This document shows, in pieces, positions 31,916 through 43,887 of a stretch of DNA of 64,000 bases. Position 1 is the first letter of the stretch, and every line of letters starts with the position of its first letter. Below the pieces are notes generated by a model, which was not told the origin of the DNA, did no database searches, and worked only from the letters and a program-made list of their open reading frames with translations. This DNA is from Alisma plantago-aquatica. Lineage: Eukaryota > Streptophyta > Magnoliopsida > Alismatales > Alismataceae. The translations under genes were made by a program, and so were the position numbers. The stretch is from NCBI GenBank assembly GCA_963693085.1, contig OY856412.1:1061098744-1061162743 (forward strand), read 5' to 3'.

Positions 31916-34900
31916 AGGGGGGAAGAAGGTTGTTCCAGGACGTCTGTATAGCCTTGCAGATCATCATCCGAGTCAGAAGCAGAGTCGAGTTCTTCATTCG
32001 TATCTAAACGCACTCATTCTGACTCGTCCTGGTCATCGGGGAAAGGCACTGATATGTCAAGTGCGGAGAAAGGTTGAGTGATTGTTGCGGGTGGGCATGT
32101 ACTGGTTCCTAATAGACATTGGTGGAACTCAGTGAAAGCCACATTTTTAGCAGACTCCCCAATGGATACCAAATTAGAGTAGTCAAGGAATTGGTCCCCA
32201 TATGACATGTTTACATTGTCGTTGTGGGTGGGGGACTTGGGAAGGTGTCCACCTTCGTGGTGAACTTTGTCATAACCTTTTTGAGAAGGTTCTGCTACTT
32301 GGCCAGGATCCTCTCCATCATCAGATTTGTCATCTGAGGAGGTAGTATCGTTGTTAGAGTCGGCAGAGGAGTCAGAGTCTTCTTCGTCGTCGTTATCGCC
32401 ATCGTTGTCAGCTGCTTCCTTTTCTGCTGGCTTCTTGTTTGCTTTCATTTTGCACCGCCGATGGGTGGCTTGTAACTCATCGAACGTCACTTGCACATGC
32501 TCGTGTGTTTCGAGCAGTGCATCGTGTGTTTCTTTGAGATCATTATATCGGCCCTCAGCAGAGAGGAGTCATGTTGTAAGATCTGTTACTTGAGCACGTA
32601 GTTGCTGGATTTCATTATTTGTTGACTCCTCTTGGCGATTGTTTAGGTGTGTGAGGGTGTTGCTGATGGTGTCCAAGCGCGTGCTAAGAGCTGCTTGTTG
32701 CTGCTTGAGCTTGCGGAGAGTCTCAGGCAGAGGTTGAGTCTGCGTAGAGATCTCATCAACTTGCTTAGCCGTTGCTTCTTGTTGGTGCTTTGCTCCAAGG
32801 ATCATCTCAGGCAGGTTTTTGTAGTGGTTGTTGATGTGATCAACTTGCTTAGCCACCTCATCTTGTTGTTGCTGAAAACCATGGAGGATGTTGGGAAAGG
32901 CGCAGTTCTGTTCGTCGATTGTGGCCACCTGTTTAGATAATCCCTGCACACAAGAAAAAATAGAATGTAAGATGTTAGAAGGATCGATGAGGAGGTTTCA
33001 GATGATGTCAAATTGACGTCCGAATTCCTCACCAATATTGGAAAAGGGGACCCCAGAGGCGGAAGGGTGGGATGGCTGGGGTCTGCATGGGAGGGTGGTA
33101 GTGTCTTGCAGAAGAGACATTGATGGTGCCGCGAACTGCGTGGTGGCAGTGGATGGGGTCACCAGTGGTGGTGGATGTGAAAGGTGGTGGTATTTCAGGT
33201 AAAAGTGGTGGAAGTGATAGTGATGGGAGAGAGATTGTGGAGGTGGAGGGGAAAGTGGTAAAGTCGGGCGTATGGGTGGAGAAAGGGGAGCCCGAAGGGA
33301 AAAGGGGTGAAGAAGAGGATGCGGGTGGTAGTGTAGTTGTGGGGAAAAAAGGAAGGGTGGTGGATGTTGGAAAGGTGGAAGGTGGTGAGGTGGTGGCGGT
33401 TAGCTCAGCATTTAGACTCATAATGAAAGAGTCTAAAGATGAGGTGGTGATGTGATTGTCGGGAAGGGGGTAGTCTTCTGGATGTGGTTTGGAGGTGGGT
33501 GTCTCCGACAGCTGTTGTGCTTGCAACTGCCTTTTAGAAGGGCGTTTTACAGGTATTTTTGATGATCGAGTTGCCGGGGCTATGATACTTAGCTCTGTCT
33601 GTCCCACTTTTGCTTTCTTTTTAGTTATTTTAACTGAAGCTAAGAGTTGTGTAAGCTCCTCGTCAGAGAAGAGGAGCTTTTCTGTGTCATAATTTGCGAG
33701 CTCCAGAAGCGGGAGGAGAGTTCTGGAAGATCTGACTGTAGGGCAGAAGATATAATATAACTTCACATCCTTTTCCTTGATGATGTAGGAGTTCTTCAAG
33801 GTTTGTTCGTTGGTTAGGATGTCGCCCTTTATCTGCTTGCAACTTTGTAGAAGCCTATCCATCTTGAGATATTTGAAGATGGATGTGATATGACCCCCCA
33901 TGTAGATTTCTTTCCCCAGGGCATATGCGGATAGCTTTTGAATCATAAAACGTCCAATGTTGACTGGCATCCCATGTAGGACTGACCAGAGGACAAAGAG
34001 ATCTGAAGTGATGACATTTTCGCCTTCTGTCCTGGGGAAGAATGCGCCGGTAAGAATTTTATGTAGTGTGCGCACTAAACCAGATTGTATGTTCGAGGCT
34101 TTGCATGTTTTTGCATCATAGTTGGGGATTCCAGTCAGGGACTTCCAAACGTTATGTCTGTTGAATTGGGAATTCTCAGTTCCAACAGCTTTGGCGTTCT
34201 TGAGCTGCTCCTGGTTGTCTATAAAAATTTCATTCAACATGTTTTCAGTGATGACAACCTTGCTGCCGAAGAGTTTGGTGACCAGCCTACGGTCACCTCC
34301 GTCCCTTGATCTATCCATGATGTCGGTGGCTTCTTTAGCAAGGAAGGTGAAGAATTCAGTAGTAGGCTCGAGAAAAGAGGGTTCGGGGAGAAAACACAGT
34401 TTGGAAAGATTTGCATTGTCAAGAAGTGTGAGGATTCTGTCATAAATCCCCATTTTTAGTAGTACGCTTGAGCAAACGTACTTTGTGGGTTTGAGGATTT
34501 TGTCAGTGGACTGGATGGTGTGGATGAAAAGGTTTTCTAGTGGTGGTGCGGTGGTGGTGATAATTGAGAAGACGGGGGTAGTGATGGTGGTGGTAGGAGG
34601 GGGAGGGGTAATGGTGGTGGTAGTGGTTGGTGGGACATACCAAACTAGGGTTTGTTCCCTTGCAGTGGCAAGGCGAACTTGTTTTCTTGCCCGTTTCTTG
34701 GAGGGTTGTCCGGTGGCGGTGTCATGGACCTTTCATTTCCCCTTTGATTTTTTAAGTGGGGACTCGTCCTCAGGGTTTGGCTCGTATTATGAGCCTTCAT
34801 CATCATCGGAAGAAATTTCAATTTCTTCTTCAGGTGCCTCAACTAGGCACTTGTTGAGGTGATCAAGGTCGCACAAGACCTCCATGATTTTGACATTTGG

Positions 34901-35029
34901 CGGGGCCTTTCTAGTCCTGTTGTAGTCATCTACGAAATTCTGGAGTTTGGCCTGATCTTCCCTCAGTTGCTCATTGGTCCAGATTGGAGCGTCGTCAGAT
35001 ATGGTGGCCTCCTTTGCTGGTGACGCCAT
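31916..35029 (-). pseudogene. Gy2 ORF2: plant-transposon-type domain, Pro/Ser/Thr-rich region, coiled coil, acidic tail
   Basis: The ATG at 35029 (MASPAKEATIS) lies 2 nt after a splice-acceptor-like site. An acidic segment ends at a stop near 34790. The long open part 34453-33029 holds the helical domain (VWKSLTGIPNY, VNIGRFMIQKL, MGGHITSIFKYL, YYIFCPTVRSSRTLLPL), shared with Gy1, then a Pro/Ser/Thr-rich stretch. A frame change near 33035 leads to GEEFGRQFDII, a TGA, and an intron-like piece ending at 32944. A heptad coiled coil follows (32949-32569, repeated KQV-x-hydrophobic), then an Asp/Ser-rich acidic tail (32496-32014). Another frame change near 31925, at a C-run, leads into ORF3. The function is unproven. 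Confidence 0.6.
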
Positions 35030-35031
35030 AT

Positions 35032-35484
35032 CTACAAAATGGGAAAATCCTACGTAAGAATACATGCTTAGAAAAGAATTGGCTTTTTATTTGTATTTAT
35101 GTGGTTTTATATTTTTATGAAACTTAAATGAATGTGGAAAGCCAAACGGTTTGAAGACCGTTTGGTTCCAAACGGTTCGGAGACCGTTTGGAAGGTGAAA
35201 CGTCGGGTGAAGCGGCCGGCGAAAACAGGGATCGCGGTGGAGCCGGCGGCGATAAAGATGAAGGCGGCGATGGAGAAGGTGGAGCAGAAGGCGATAGAGG
35301 TGATGGTAAAGATGATCGCGGTGGAGCCGGTAGTGGTAAAGATGAAGACGGCGATGGGAGGTGCCACGGCGGCGCCGAAGATGACGACAAAGGTGAAGAA
35401 GATGGTTGCGGAGGAGAAAAAGATTGAAACGGTTGGACATTGTCGTGGTGGCTCATGCAGGCATTGCGATGGTGGCTGGACTAC
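35032..35484 (-). other. Candidate 5'-leader intron ahead of ORF2 in Gy2
   Basis: The minus strand shows a T-rich stretch with CTAAG and then CCCATTTTGTAG, 2 nt before the ORF2 ATG. A plausible donor is GCAAG/GTAGTC at 35484. The interval contains a CT-rich low-complexity stretch (35190-35430) that keeps several frames open on both strands, and the inverted motif AAACGGTTTGAAGACCGTTT near 35147. The donor is a guess; the acceptor is the stronger call. Confidence 0.45.
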
Positions 35485-35670
35485 CTTGCAGCCGAAGGTG
35501 GAGATGATGATCATGAAGTGGAGAGCGAAGGTGAGGTTGCCATGCAGGAGCACGGAGCGAAGTCGACGGAGGTGAGTCGTGCGGGGGCAGGGAAAACAGA
35601 GGCAATGGAACAGCTCTTGCGCAAAGGTTTGAGAAAACTTGAGAGTCGAAGAGAGGAGAAGGAGGGGGTA

Positions 35671-35687
35671 GGGTTTATATTTATAGG
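35671..35687 (-). promoter_or_regulatory. Candidate internal TATA box of Gy2
   Basis: The minus strand reads CCTATAAATATAAACCC. A long pyrimidine-rich run (CTCCTTCTCCTCTCTTC) follows, the typical look of a plant core promoter. Just upstream (35718-35775) lie AAACGG/CCGTTTGG-type inverted motifs shared with the LTR array. Confidence 0.55.
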
Positions 35688-35957
35688 GATCGGGGGTTGA
35701 CCCTACAAATTCTCTAGGTCAAACGGTTTCAGGACCATTTGGTCCCAAACGGTATCAGGATCGTTTGGGAGGGTTTAGGCCGAAAGGATTTTTATATTTT
35801 TATGTTTGTTTTGGTTATGTGAAATATTTATATTTTCAGAAGATAAACCTAAGGTAAATAAAAGAACATAAAATAAAAGAAGAAGCTGATATCTTGGGTT
35901 GCCTCCCAAGTAGCGCCTGGGTTTTAAGTCGCTGGCTCGACGAAGCTTTGATGTTTG

Positions 35958-37412
35958 TTATGCTGACGATGTGGCGTCTCTGATTTCGATGGTGTGTATT
36001 GGCATTTTATTTGCTGGAGTGTAATATTTTTTCAAACAATGGTCGTTGACCATCCTTTCTCCTCCGTTATTGTCTACAATTATGACAGCTCCAATTGGGT
36101 ATATATGCTTTATGGTGAAGGATTTTGTTCAGAGTTTTCCGGGGAACAACTTGAGCTTGGAGTTGAAAAGGAGCACTTTGTCACCGATGGCGATGTCTTT
36201 CCTTTTAAGATGACCATCGTGCCACATTTTAGTTTGCTCCTTATAAATCCTGGCACTTTGATAAGCGGTCATTCGAAGCTCCTCGAGCTCCTGCAACTGG
36301 AGTTGCCTATTTTCTCCGGCACTTTTAAGATCGAAATTTAACTGTTTGATGGCCCACCAAGCTTTGTGTTCTAGTTCTACTGGAAGATGACATGATTTTC
36401 CGTATACCAAACAGAACGGGGTTGTCCTGATTGGTGTTTTATAGGCTATTCGGTATGCCCAAAGGGCATCGGGAAGCTTGGCAGACCAGTCAGTGCGGTT
36501 TCTATTGACTGTTTTTTCTAGGATCGCCTTTAGTTGTCTATTAGATACCTCAACCTGACCACTGGTCTGTGGATGGTAAGGCATTGCTACTTTGTGGTTG
36601 ACTCCGTACTTCTTTAACAGAGCTTCAAAACTTCGCTCCAGGAAATGGGCCCCGCCATCTGATATGACGGTTCTGGGTACTCCAAATCTGGGGAAAATGA
36701 TATCTTTGAATAATTTAATAACTGGTTTGGAATCACTGGACACAGTGGGTATATCTTCGACCCACTTTGAGACATAGTCCACCGCAACCAGGATGTAAGA
36801 GAAGCCATAGGATGAAGGGAAAGGGCCCATATAGTCTACCCCCCACACGTCGAAAAGCTCAATTTCTTGCCACATTGTGAGGGGCATTTCGTCCCTTTTG
36901 GATATGTTGCCAAAAAATTGGCATTTGTTGCAAGCTTTCACGAAATCATAGGAGTCCTTTGCTATGGTGGGCCAGAAGAAGCCTGATTGAAAAAAATTTA
37001 TAGCGGTTTTCTTTGCACTCATGTGCCCCCCCCCCCCCGTGGGTCCTGAATGACAATGTTCTAGGACGGGGGTAATCTCTTCTTCCGGCAAGCAACGACG
37101 GAAAAGTCCGTCAGCACATAGGTGAAACAAGTAGGGTTCATACCAATAATATTGCTTTATATCATGGAGAAATTTCCTTTTGTCATGGTAAGAAGAGGAG
37201 GGGTGAATGATCCCAGTAGCTAGATAATTGAAAATATCTGCATACCAAGGGAATCCATGGGTAACCTTCATTAATTGGTCGTCAGGAAGAGAATCTCGGA
37301 TGGGGATTTTGTCTTCATATTCCACTTCAATACGACTGAGGTGGTCAGCTACAACATTTTCCACCTCGCTCTTGTCTTTAATTTCTAAATCAAATTCCTG
37401 AAGCATCAACAC
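35958..37412 (-). pseudogene. int: Gy2 integrase
   Basis: The open run 37412-36129 starts in the RNase H-integrase linker. The zinc module has HCHSGP...H and CNKCQ. All three catalytic residues are present: Asp in GVDYMGPFP, Asp in ISDGGAHF, Glu in GQVEVSNRQ. The C-terminal domain has GDKVLLF and LFPGKL. One TGA at 36129 interrupts it; the frame continues to a TAA at 35958. A run of 13 G (37025-37037) inside the zinc module lengthens the Gly stretch between the two His without breaking the frame. The DNA-binding pair may be disturbed by this expansion. Confidence 0.9.
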
Positions 37413-39059
37413 CCAGCAGATAAGTCTGGGTTTGGCATATTGCTTTTGAATCAGGTATCAAATGGCAGAATGGTCGGTGTAAACGATAACCTTGGATCCA
37501 ATCAAATAAGAGCAGAATTTCTCGAACGCATAGATGATAGCCAGGAACTCCTTCTCTGTGGTAGTGTAGTTCTTCTGTGCTTCATCTAGTGTTTTAGATG
37601 TGTAGTAAATTATGTAAGGTTTCTTGTCAATCCGCTGTCCTAAAACAGCCCCTATGGCATAATCGCTCGCGTCGCCCATGATTTCAAATGGTTGCGACCA
37701 ATCTGGGGCTCTCAGAATAGGTACGGGAATTAAAGCATTCTTGAAGGTGGAGAAGCTTGTCATGCATTCCTGGTTAAAGATGAACTCAGTATCTTTAGTC
37801 GGGAATTGGGTCATGGGTTTTTCTATCTTTGAAAAATCTTTGATGAATCTTCTATAGAACCCTGCATGACCCAAGAAAGCCCTTACTCCCTTTATATCCT
37901 TTGGTGGTGACAGTTTCGAGATAACATCAATTTTTGCTTTATCGACCTCAATTCCTCTATCACTAACTCTATGCCCGAGGACGACACCTTCAGTTACCAT
38001 GAAGTGGCATTTTTCCCAATTCAGTATAAGGTTCGTTTCCACGCAACCTTGTAAAACTTGTCCAAGGTTGATTAGACAGTAATCGAAAGAATCTCCGTAA
38101 ACTGAGAAATCATCCATGAACACTTCCATTATGGATTCTGTTAATCCCGCGAAAATGGGGGACATACATCTTTGGAACGTAGTGGGTGCGTTACACAACC
38201 CGAATGGCATTCTTCTAAAAGCATAAGTTCAAAATGGGCAGGTGAAGGTAGTTTTTTCTTGGTCTTCCGGGTGTATGGGTATATGGTAGAACCCGGAATA
38301 ACCATCAAGATAGCATAAGTATTTCTGATGAGCTAAATGCTCCAGGACTTCATTGAGAAAGGGTAGAGAGTAGTGATCTTTCCTCGTGGCTGTGTTCAGC
38401 TTCCTATAGTCAATACACATCCTCCACCCTGTTACAGTCCTAGTGGGTACTAACTCATTTTTATCATTAAGCACGACAGTAGTGCCTCCTTTTTTAAGAA
38501 CAACCTGGACAGGGTTGACCCATTGGGAGTCAGAGATAGGGTATATTATGCCAGCTTTAAGTAATTTGAGGACCTCCAGGCGAACCACCTCTTTGAGATT
38601 AGGGTTCAGTTTCATCTGATGTTCGCGAGATGGCTTAAATTCTTCAACCATCAGAAGTCTGTGCATGCATAGGGCAGGATTTATGCCCGTTAGGTCAGTT
38701 ATCTTATATCCAATGACCTTTCTGTGTTTCTTCAGTTCATCCAGAAGCCTTTCTTCCTGGTCTTCTGTTAGGTTGGAGCTGATGATAATCGGACATAATT
38801 TTTCCTCGTCCAAGAAAACTTGTTTAAGCCCCATGGGCAGAGTCTTCATTTCAGGAGCCTTAGGTTGCTCAGTTGCTTCTATAATGGTGACAGCTTTGAG
38901 TTCTTCAAAAGTGGTCGTCGGTGCTTCTTCGGCCTTTTCTAAATGTTGCAAACACTGTTGAACTAGTTCATTTGCAGAGAATTCGACATCTGGGTTGGTT
39001 AGGACATTCTCTAGCTCGTCTGATGGCTCAGAAATTTCTAATTGAGACATTTGATGTAT
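37413..39059 (-). pseudogene. pol: Gy2 reverse transcriptase and RNase H
   Basis: Linker, then RT palm: AGIIYPISDSQWV, WRMCIDYRKLN, first Asp in YLDGYSGFY near 38306, a TGA at 38229, then RRMPFGLCN and FMDD at 38117-38106. The thumb (GVRAFLGHAGFYRRFIKDF) and RNase H follow in frame: GDASDYAIGAVLGQ with the catalytic Asp, [12 protein letters not shown] with Glu, VYTDHSAI with the second Asp. A TGA at 37458 ends this run, and the same frame continues into [12 protein letters not shown]. Only two stops separate this from an open reading frame. Confidence 0.9.
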
Positions 39060-39515
39060 TGCGTCTAGAAGAAAGACCTCCTCTTGAATACTAGGGCCTT
39101 TCATGCTGTTAAGAACTCGGAATTGAATTACTTCTTTTCCAAGTCTTAAAATGATGGTACCTGCTTCAACATCGATAAGCACCCTGGCAGTAGCAAGGAA
39201 AGGCCTGCCGAAAATTATCGGGTATCTCATATCTTCTTTGATATCCATGATGATGAAGTTGCACGGGACAAAGGCATCCTTGCCTATCCTTACTGGAATA
39301 TCTTCAATGATCCCCAGAGGTGCGGTGATGGTGGAGTCAGCTAATTGAATTGTCATTGCTGTAGGCAGCAATTCGGTAAAACTTAATCGTTTGCATATAG
39401 AATAGGGCATAATGGATATGTTGGCTCCTAGGTCAGCTAATCCCTTTTTGGTAGATGCATTTCCAATGCAGCATTGAATTCCGAAGGAACCTAGGTCCTT
39501 TTTCTTCTTTGGCAT
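39060..39515 (-). pseudogene. pro: Gy2 aspartic protease domain
   Basis: The catalytic motif Asp-Leu-Gly-Ala-Asn begins at 39434, followed by ISIMP. The strands TIQLADSTIT and FVPCNFIIMDI and the motif PIIFGRPFLATA are in the expected order. It is preceded by the NVVTTRSG linker (near 39935) that often marks the gag-protease junction in this group. The frame is continuous with RT. Confidence 0.85.
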
Positions 39516-39560
39516 TTTATTGAGGATGATGTCAGAGGTGGTCTGGGCAAGCTTGACAGT

Positions 39561-41730
39561 TTCCTATTTCTCAGTGATGTACTTCCTTGATAACAAAGTT
39601 TTGAGGTATTTTTCCCAAGCCGGTACCTCGGAGAGAGCATCAAGGAGCGGGATATCGATGTAAAGTTTCTTCCTCACCTCCTTGAATTTTTGGAACCTGG
39701 TATCCATTTTCGTTTCTCGCAGTCTACCCGGATACGGGATCCTTGGTTTATATTGCAAGATTTCTGGCTCTGTGGACACTTGGTCATTATCTTTGCCCTT
39801 TGTGCCCTCTGTGGGCTTCTCCGTTCCTTGCTGTGGGCTCTCATTCGTCATAAAGGTAGGTGTATCATCATTATCAAGAGTGATCCTTGTAGTTTCATGA
39901 AGAGTGCATCCAGATCTCGTTGTAACGACATTCAACTATTCAGGCCTATTCTGTCCATGCCTAGGATTCGATTCAGGTTCCTGCAAATGTGCCTGCTGGA
40001 GGCTTTAGTTGTGCAGCAATCTGGGCAAGTTGAGCTTCTACTGCCTTTTTCTGTGCTTGTTGATTAGCAAGCATAGTCTGTTGGGCTTGCAGCATCTGCC
40101 TTATCAAAGTCATTTCATCTTCCGGCTGAGAAGGAGTATTTTTCTGAGGGATTTTTTGCTGACCTTGTTGAGGTTGTAGCGAAGGCAGCACTAGCTGAGG
40201 TTGCTGCAACTGAGGGTGCAGTTGTGGGTGGAGAGGAGGATGATTATACTGATAGTAGGTAGACGGATTCCTGGGGTAATTGGATCTCAGAAAGTTATTC
40301 TTGGGGTTCCCTTGATTTTGATTGAAGTTGCTTGGGAATCCAGGTGGCAACCTACTGGAAGATCTGCCCTACGTCTGGTGTTGTGGATTAGCGGTCCCAG
40401 CAGGGTTCCCGTATTGGAATCCCGAGTGGTTCCTTGGTTGATTAGGGTTATAATAAACTTGTCCAAGAATGGTACGAATAGAGTTGACTTGTTCTGGCAA
40501 TTGCTCTTCAGACTGGTCAGTGATTGGTTCATATTGTTGTGGTGGTGGATGCATATCCATCATCACATTGTAAAGCATTCCACATGAAAGGGTTGGATGA
40601 TCAGAAGCATGACAGGCTTCACAGGTCCCTGTGGCAGCCTTAACCTGTTGAACCTGAGAATTTTTCATCTTGTCAAATTCTCCAAGAGAAGTTTCGAGAG
40701 CTTGTTGCTTATGAGATATGGTTTTCAAGGCTTCAGCAATAGCCTTCATCTCTATTGATTCTTCGGATTTATATACCTTGAGGACTCCTTTGCCAGCTGA
40801 TCGTCCCCAGTTGGACGGATTCTCAGCTCCGAGTGTGACTATTTTCCAGGCATCCTCATAATTCTTTCTCATAACGTTTCCTCCAGATGAGGAATCCAGA
40901 AATTGTTTTATGTCATCACTCACTCCCCTATAGAAGGTTTCTATCAATTGGTTTTGGGAGATGTCGTGATGAGGGCACTTTCACAGAAGCTCTTTGAACC
41001 TTTCCCATGCTTCAGCAAGGGATTCTCCAGGAAGTTGAGAGAAGTGATTAATCTGTCCCCTGATCTCGTAAGTTAGAGAAGGGGGGAAGAACTTCTCCAA
41101 GAACTTTTCTTCCAGGGGAGCCCATGTGGTGATTATTGGCTCCCTGTCAAGTGAGTTATACCAGCTCAGAGCTCTCCCAGAGAGAGTGAAATGAAATAGA
41201 TGAAGCATTATTGCATCAAAGGTGACCCCGACTTGCGGGACCGGTCGGCATAGTGCCTTAAACCTCTTCAGATGATCCATGCAGTCATCTCCAGAACCTC
41301 CGGAAAATGAGATACCCTGCATGATCTGGATCCATTGGGTCCGGATCTCAAAGTTAGAAATGTTGATGATCGAAGGTCGGACCGGATGGTTGTCTTCGTA
41401 GTTCTTTGGGACAGCATAATCCCTCAACTATTTGTTCCTTAGTTCCAACTGAGCAGCTTGGTTTTCTGCCTCATTTTCAGCTCTAATGCGGGCCTGTTCT
41501 TCCGCACGAATCTCTGCTTGAATCTGAGCATGAGTATCAGCTATGAGTTGTGCTCTTTAAGCGGCGATGGCGGCGTTGACCCTCTCCATCACCAACGCAG
41601 CCTGGCGTTGATCTTCAGCCATTTGCCTGGCTCTTTGGCGATTGAGTCTAATGCGACGATGGAAGCTTCTCTCTACCTCAGAGTCAAACTCTGGATCAGG
41701 GGAGAATCCGAGGTTATGCAATGATTTCAT
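39561..41730 (-). pseudogene. gag: Gy2 gag
   Basis: The start is ATG 41730 (MKSLHNLGFSPDPEFDSEVE), 150 bases after the PBS. An Arg/Glu/Gln-rich helical N-terminus has stops near 41562 and 41428. The capsid domain (41427-40981) has MQGISFSG, LHLFHFTLSGRALSWYNSL and LAEAWERFKELL; a TGA at 40981 replaces an expected Arg codon. The same frame continues with IETFYRGVSDDIK and the zinc knuckle CEACHASDHPTLSC. Next come an Asn/Pro/Gln-rich stretch (stop at 40369) and Gln-rich helices. A frame change near 39970 leads into the linker before protease. Confidence 0.85.
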
Positions 41731-41880
41731 ACACGTTTTCTACCTGAGTAGAGAAAAGAGAACACCTTTTAGATGATGGTAAAGATATAACGATCCCAAG
41801 AAGATATAGACTAATGATTAAAAGAAAGTGTAAAACCCTAACCAACTAGCAAGATACTAAATGAAATTAAAACGTTCCGT

Positions 41881-41900
41881 TGTCCCCGGCAACAGCGCCA
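41881..41900 (-). other. Primer-binding site of Gy2 (tRNA-Asp type)
   Basis: The minus strand reads TGGCGCTGTTGCCGGGGACA, 5 bases inside the LTR edge. It is close to the consensus Asp-type site of Athila/Tat elements. Confidence 0.85.
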
Positions 41901-43123
41901 ATTTTTGATGGAGCTTCCACTTACGTGGAATTGCGTGCACCAACTAAAAATCCTAAAGATAGTAAGTCTTTAGGTTTAGCCTTGCTTATACTAGATAGAG
42001 AACTCCATCCATGTATGCTAAGATACGTGGAAGTCTTATCGTAGTATAGCTAAGGGTCGAATCCACAGGACAACGGTCTTGTTGCAAGCAACAGGATGGA
42101 AAACGTTAGAACTTCACTTAGTCTCTTAATAGTGGCCACTTAAGTCGAAAGGTTGGTTTTGTTGTTTTAAACTAAGAACATATAAAGTAAAGCAAGTGAG
42201 TAAACTTAAAGAGGTTAGACAATGATAAGAAGTCACTAGGGTGAGATCGGTTTTTCACCGCCACTACACATGGATCAAGACATGTAAAGTAAAACATAAC
42301 CTACAACAAGAGTTTAGTCATTTAGTATCTTTGTAGACTTAGTTTCCTTTCAAAGAACTAACTACAAGAAGTGTGGGAATGATGCAACGCCAGCCATCCC
42401 CGAACGAATGGTCAACTACTTTGCATCATTCCCTTCTCAAAGTGTGTTCCTCGACTTACCAAGGTTGTACTTTTATACATCAACTGATTCCATTTCATAG
42501 TATGAAAGTACAACATTTGGAAGTGAGTTTACTCCACTTCTCGAACGCACTCCTGGATACCGAACCAAGCACATGGTGGATACATGCACCAAGAAACCAA
42601 CATACAAATGAGTTTCGAATCTAATAGTACAAACATAGACAACTCATACTAAAAGATAAAAGATAACACAAGTTGGTGATCAAGCAACAAGCATTCATTA
42701 AACATTTGATGTTGAACTGAAAAGATAGAAACTCTATATTACAAACTATGGATTACATTTACATTATATGAAAACATGGGTAGTGGGGCTACTCCCCACA
42801 CCCTACTGAAAGAGACTACTTGCTCATAATTAGGACAAAGAAGGAGGCAAGAAGAGAGAGAGAGCATCATCCCCACAAAGGCGAGAGAAAAGTCAACCCC
42901 TTAGAGAGAGAGAAATGATCCACCAGCTTCACAGGTTGCGCGATGACGAGATCTCCCTCTTCCCACCTTCTTTAGCGGAGAGAGAGAAAGCAGCTTCGAG
43001 ATGGAGTGTGGGTCTCAGACCGGCAGCCCCTGGGTGGAGGATGGAAGTCGGATGTGCTCTGGAGTGACTGAGGCAGCCTTTGGACGTCTGAAAAACCTCT
43101 CCCTTTTGAGGACCCTTGGGATC

Positions 43124-43133
43124 TTATTTATAG
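43124..43133 (-). promoter_or_regulatory. LTR TATA box of Gy2 (5' copy)
   Basis: CCTATAAATAAGAT on the minus strand, identical in context to the 3' copy. Confidence 0.65.
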
Positions 43134-43149
43134 GCCTTAAGTGAAGTCC

Positions 43150-43705
43150 AAGCGGTTTGGAGACCGTTTGGATCTCAAGACCGTTTGGACCTCAAGACCA
43201 TTTGGATCTTAAGACCGTTTGGATCTCGAGACCATTTGGACCTCAAGACCGTTTGGATCTCAAGACCGTTTGGACCTCAAGACCGTTTGGATCTCAAGAC
43301 CGTATGGATCTCGAGATCGTTTGGACCTCAAGAACGTTTGGACCTTAAGACCGTTTGGACCTCAAGACTGTTTGGCTTCATGCGGTCTCGGGACCGATTG
43401 GCTTCATGTGGTATAGGGACCGCGTGACTCCATGCCGTCTCGGGACCGATTGGCTTCATGCGGTCTTGGGACCGTATGACTCCATGTGGTCTCGGGACCG
43501 ATTGGCTTCATGCAGTCTTGGGACTGTGTGACTCCATGCGGTCTCGGGACCGATTGGCTTAATGCGGTCTTGGGACCGTGTGACTCCATGCGGTCTCGGG
43601 ACCGATTGGCTTCATGCGGTCTTGGGACCGTGTGACTCCATGCGGTCTCGGGACTGATTGGCTTCATGCGGTCTTGGGACCGTATGACTCCATGCGGTCT
43701 TGAGG
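43150..43705 (-). repeat. 17-bp and 26/52-bp tandem arrays, 5' LTR copy
   Basis: The same two arrays as at 28140-28775, with fewer units and extra point differences. Open frames across them are by-products of the repeat period. Confidence 0.88.
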
Positions 43706-43887
43706 CTAGTTGAGTCCTTTATGATTTTTTTATGTCTTTTTCTGCAAATATAAAAGGGGAAACGTTAGTCTAATAGTATATTTACAATAAGAGGGAATAT
43801 TTAGGTATTATGTCTAATTCTAATTAAGAAAGAGTGTGGAAAACTGAAGAAAGGACTAAGATAACATACCAAAATTGGAGGTTATCA

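Larger units (their letters stand above)
26894..43887 (-). mobile_element. Gy2: Athila-type Ty3/gypsy retrotransposon, nearly full length
   Basis: About 17.0 kb with LTRs of 2.07 and 1.98 kb that differ at only a few percent of positions where I compared them. Minus-strand order: LTR, PBS, gag, protease, RT, RNase H, integrase, spacer with TATA box, ORF2, ORF3, second PPT, PPT, LTR. Most breaks are single in-frame stops rather than frameshifts, so it is younger than Gy1. The integrase and RT active-site residues are intact. Confidence 0.9.
41906..43887 (-). repeat. Gy2 5' LTR
   Basis: It has the same ends as the 3' copy (TGATAACC...CCATCA, minus sense). It carries the TATA box at 43124-43133, the 17-bp array at about 43150-43375 and the 26/52-bp array at 43376-43705. 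Both arrays are shorter than in the other LTR, which accounts for most of the length difference. Confidence 0.9.

Noticed and set aside
31900..31930. Programmed frameshift between ORF2 and ORF3
   Set aside because: Both elements change frame near here, but in opposite directions, and Gy2 changes at a C-run typical of a chance indel.
32930..33035. Intron with donor GTGAGG at 33032 in Gy2 ORF2
   Set aside because: Removing 89 bases puts the coiled coil out of frame, and the following codons (GEEFGRQFD) align with Gy1 coding sequence, so this donor is not used.
35107..35553. Hydrophobic 148-codon minus-strand frame that could look like an env-type membrane protein
   Set aside because: It lies in a CT-rich low-complexity stretch where several frames on both strands are open; no signal peptide-plus-cleavage pattern or counterpart in Gy1.
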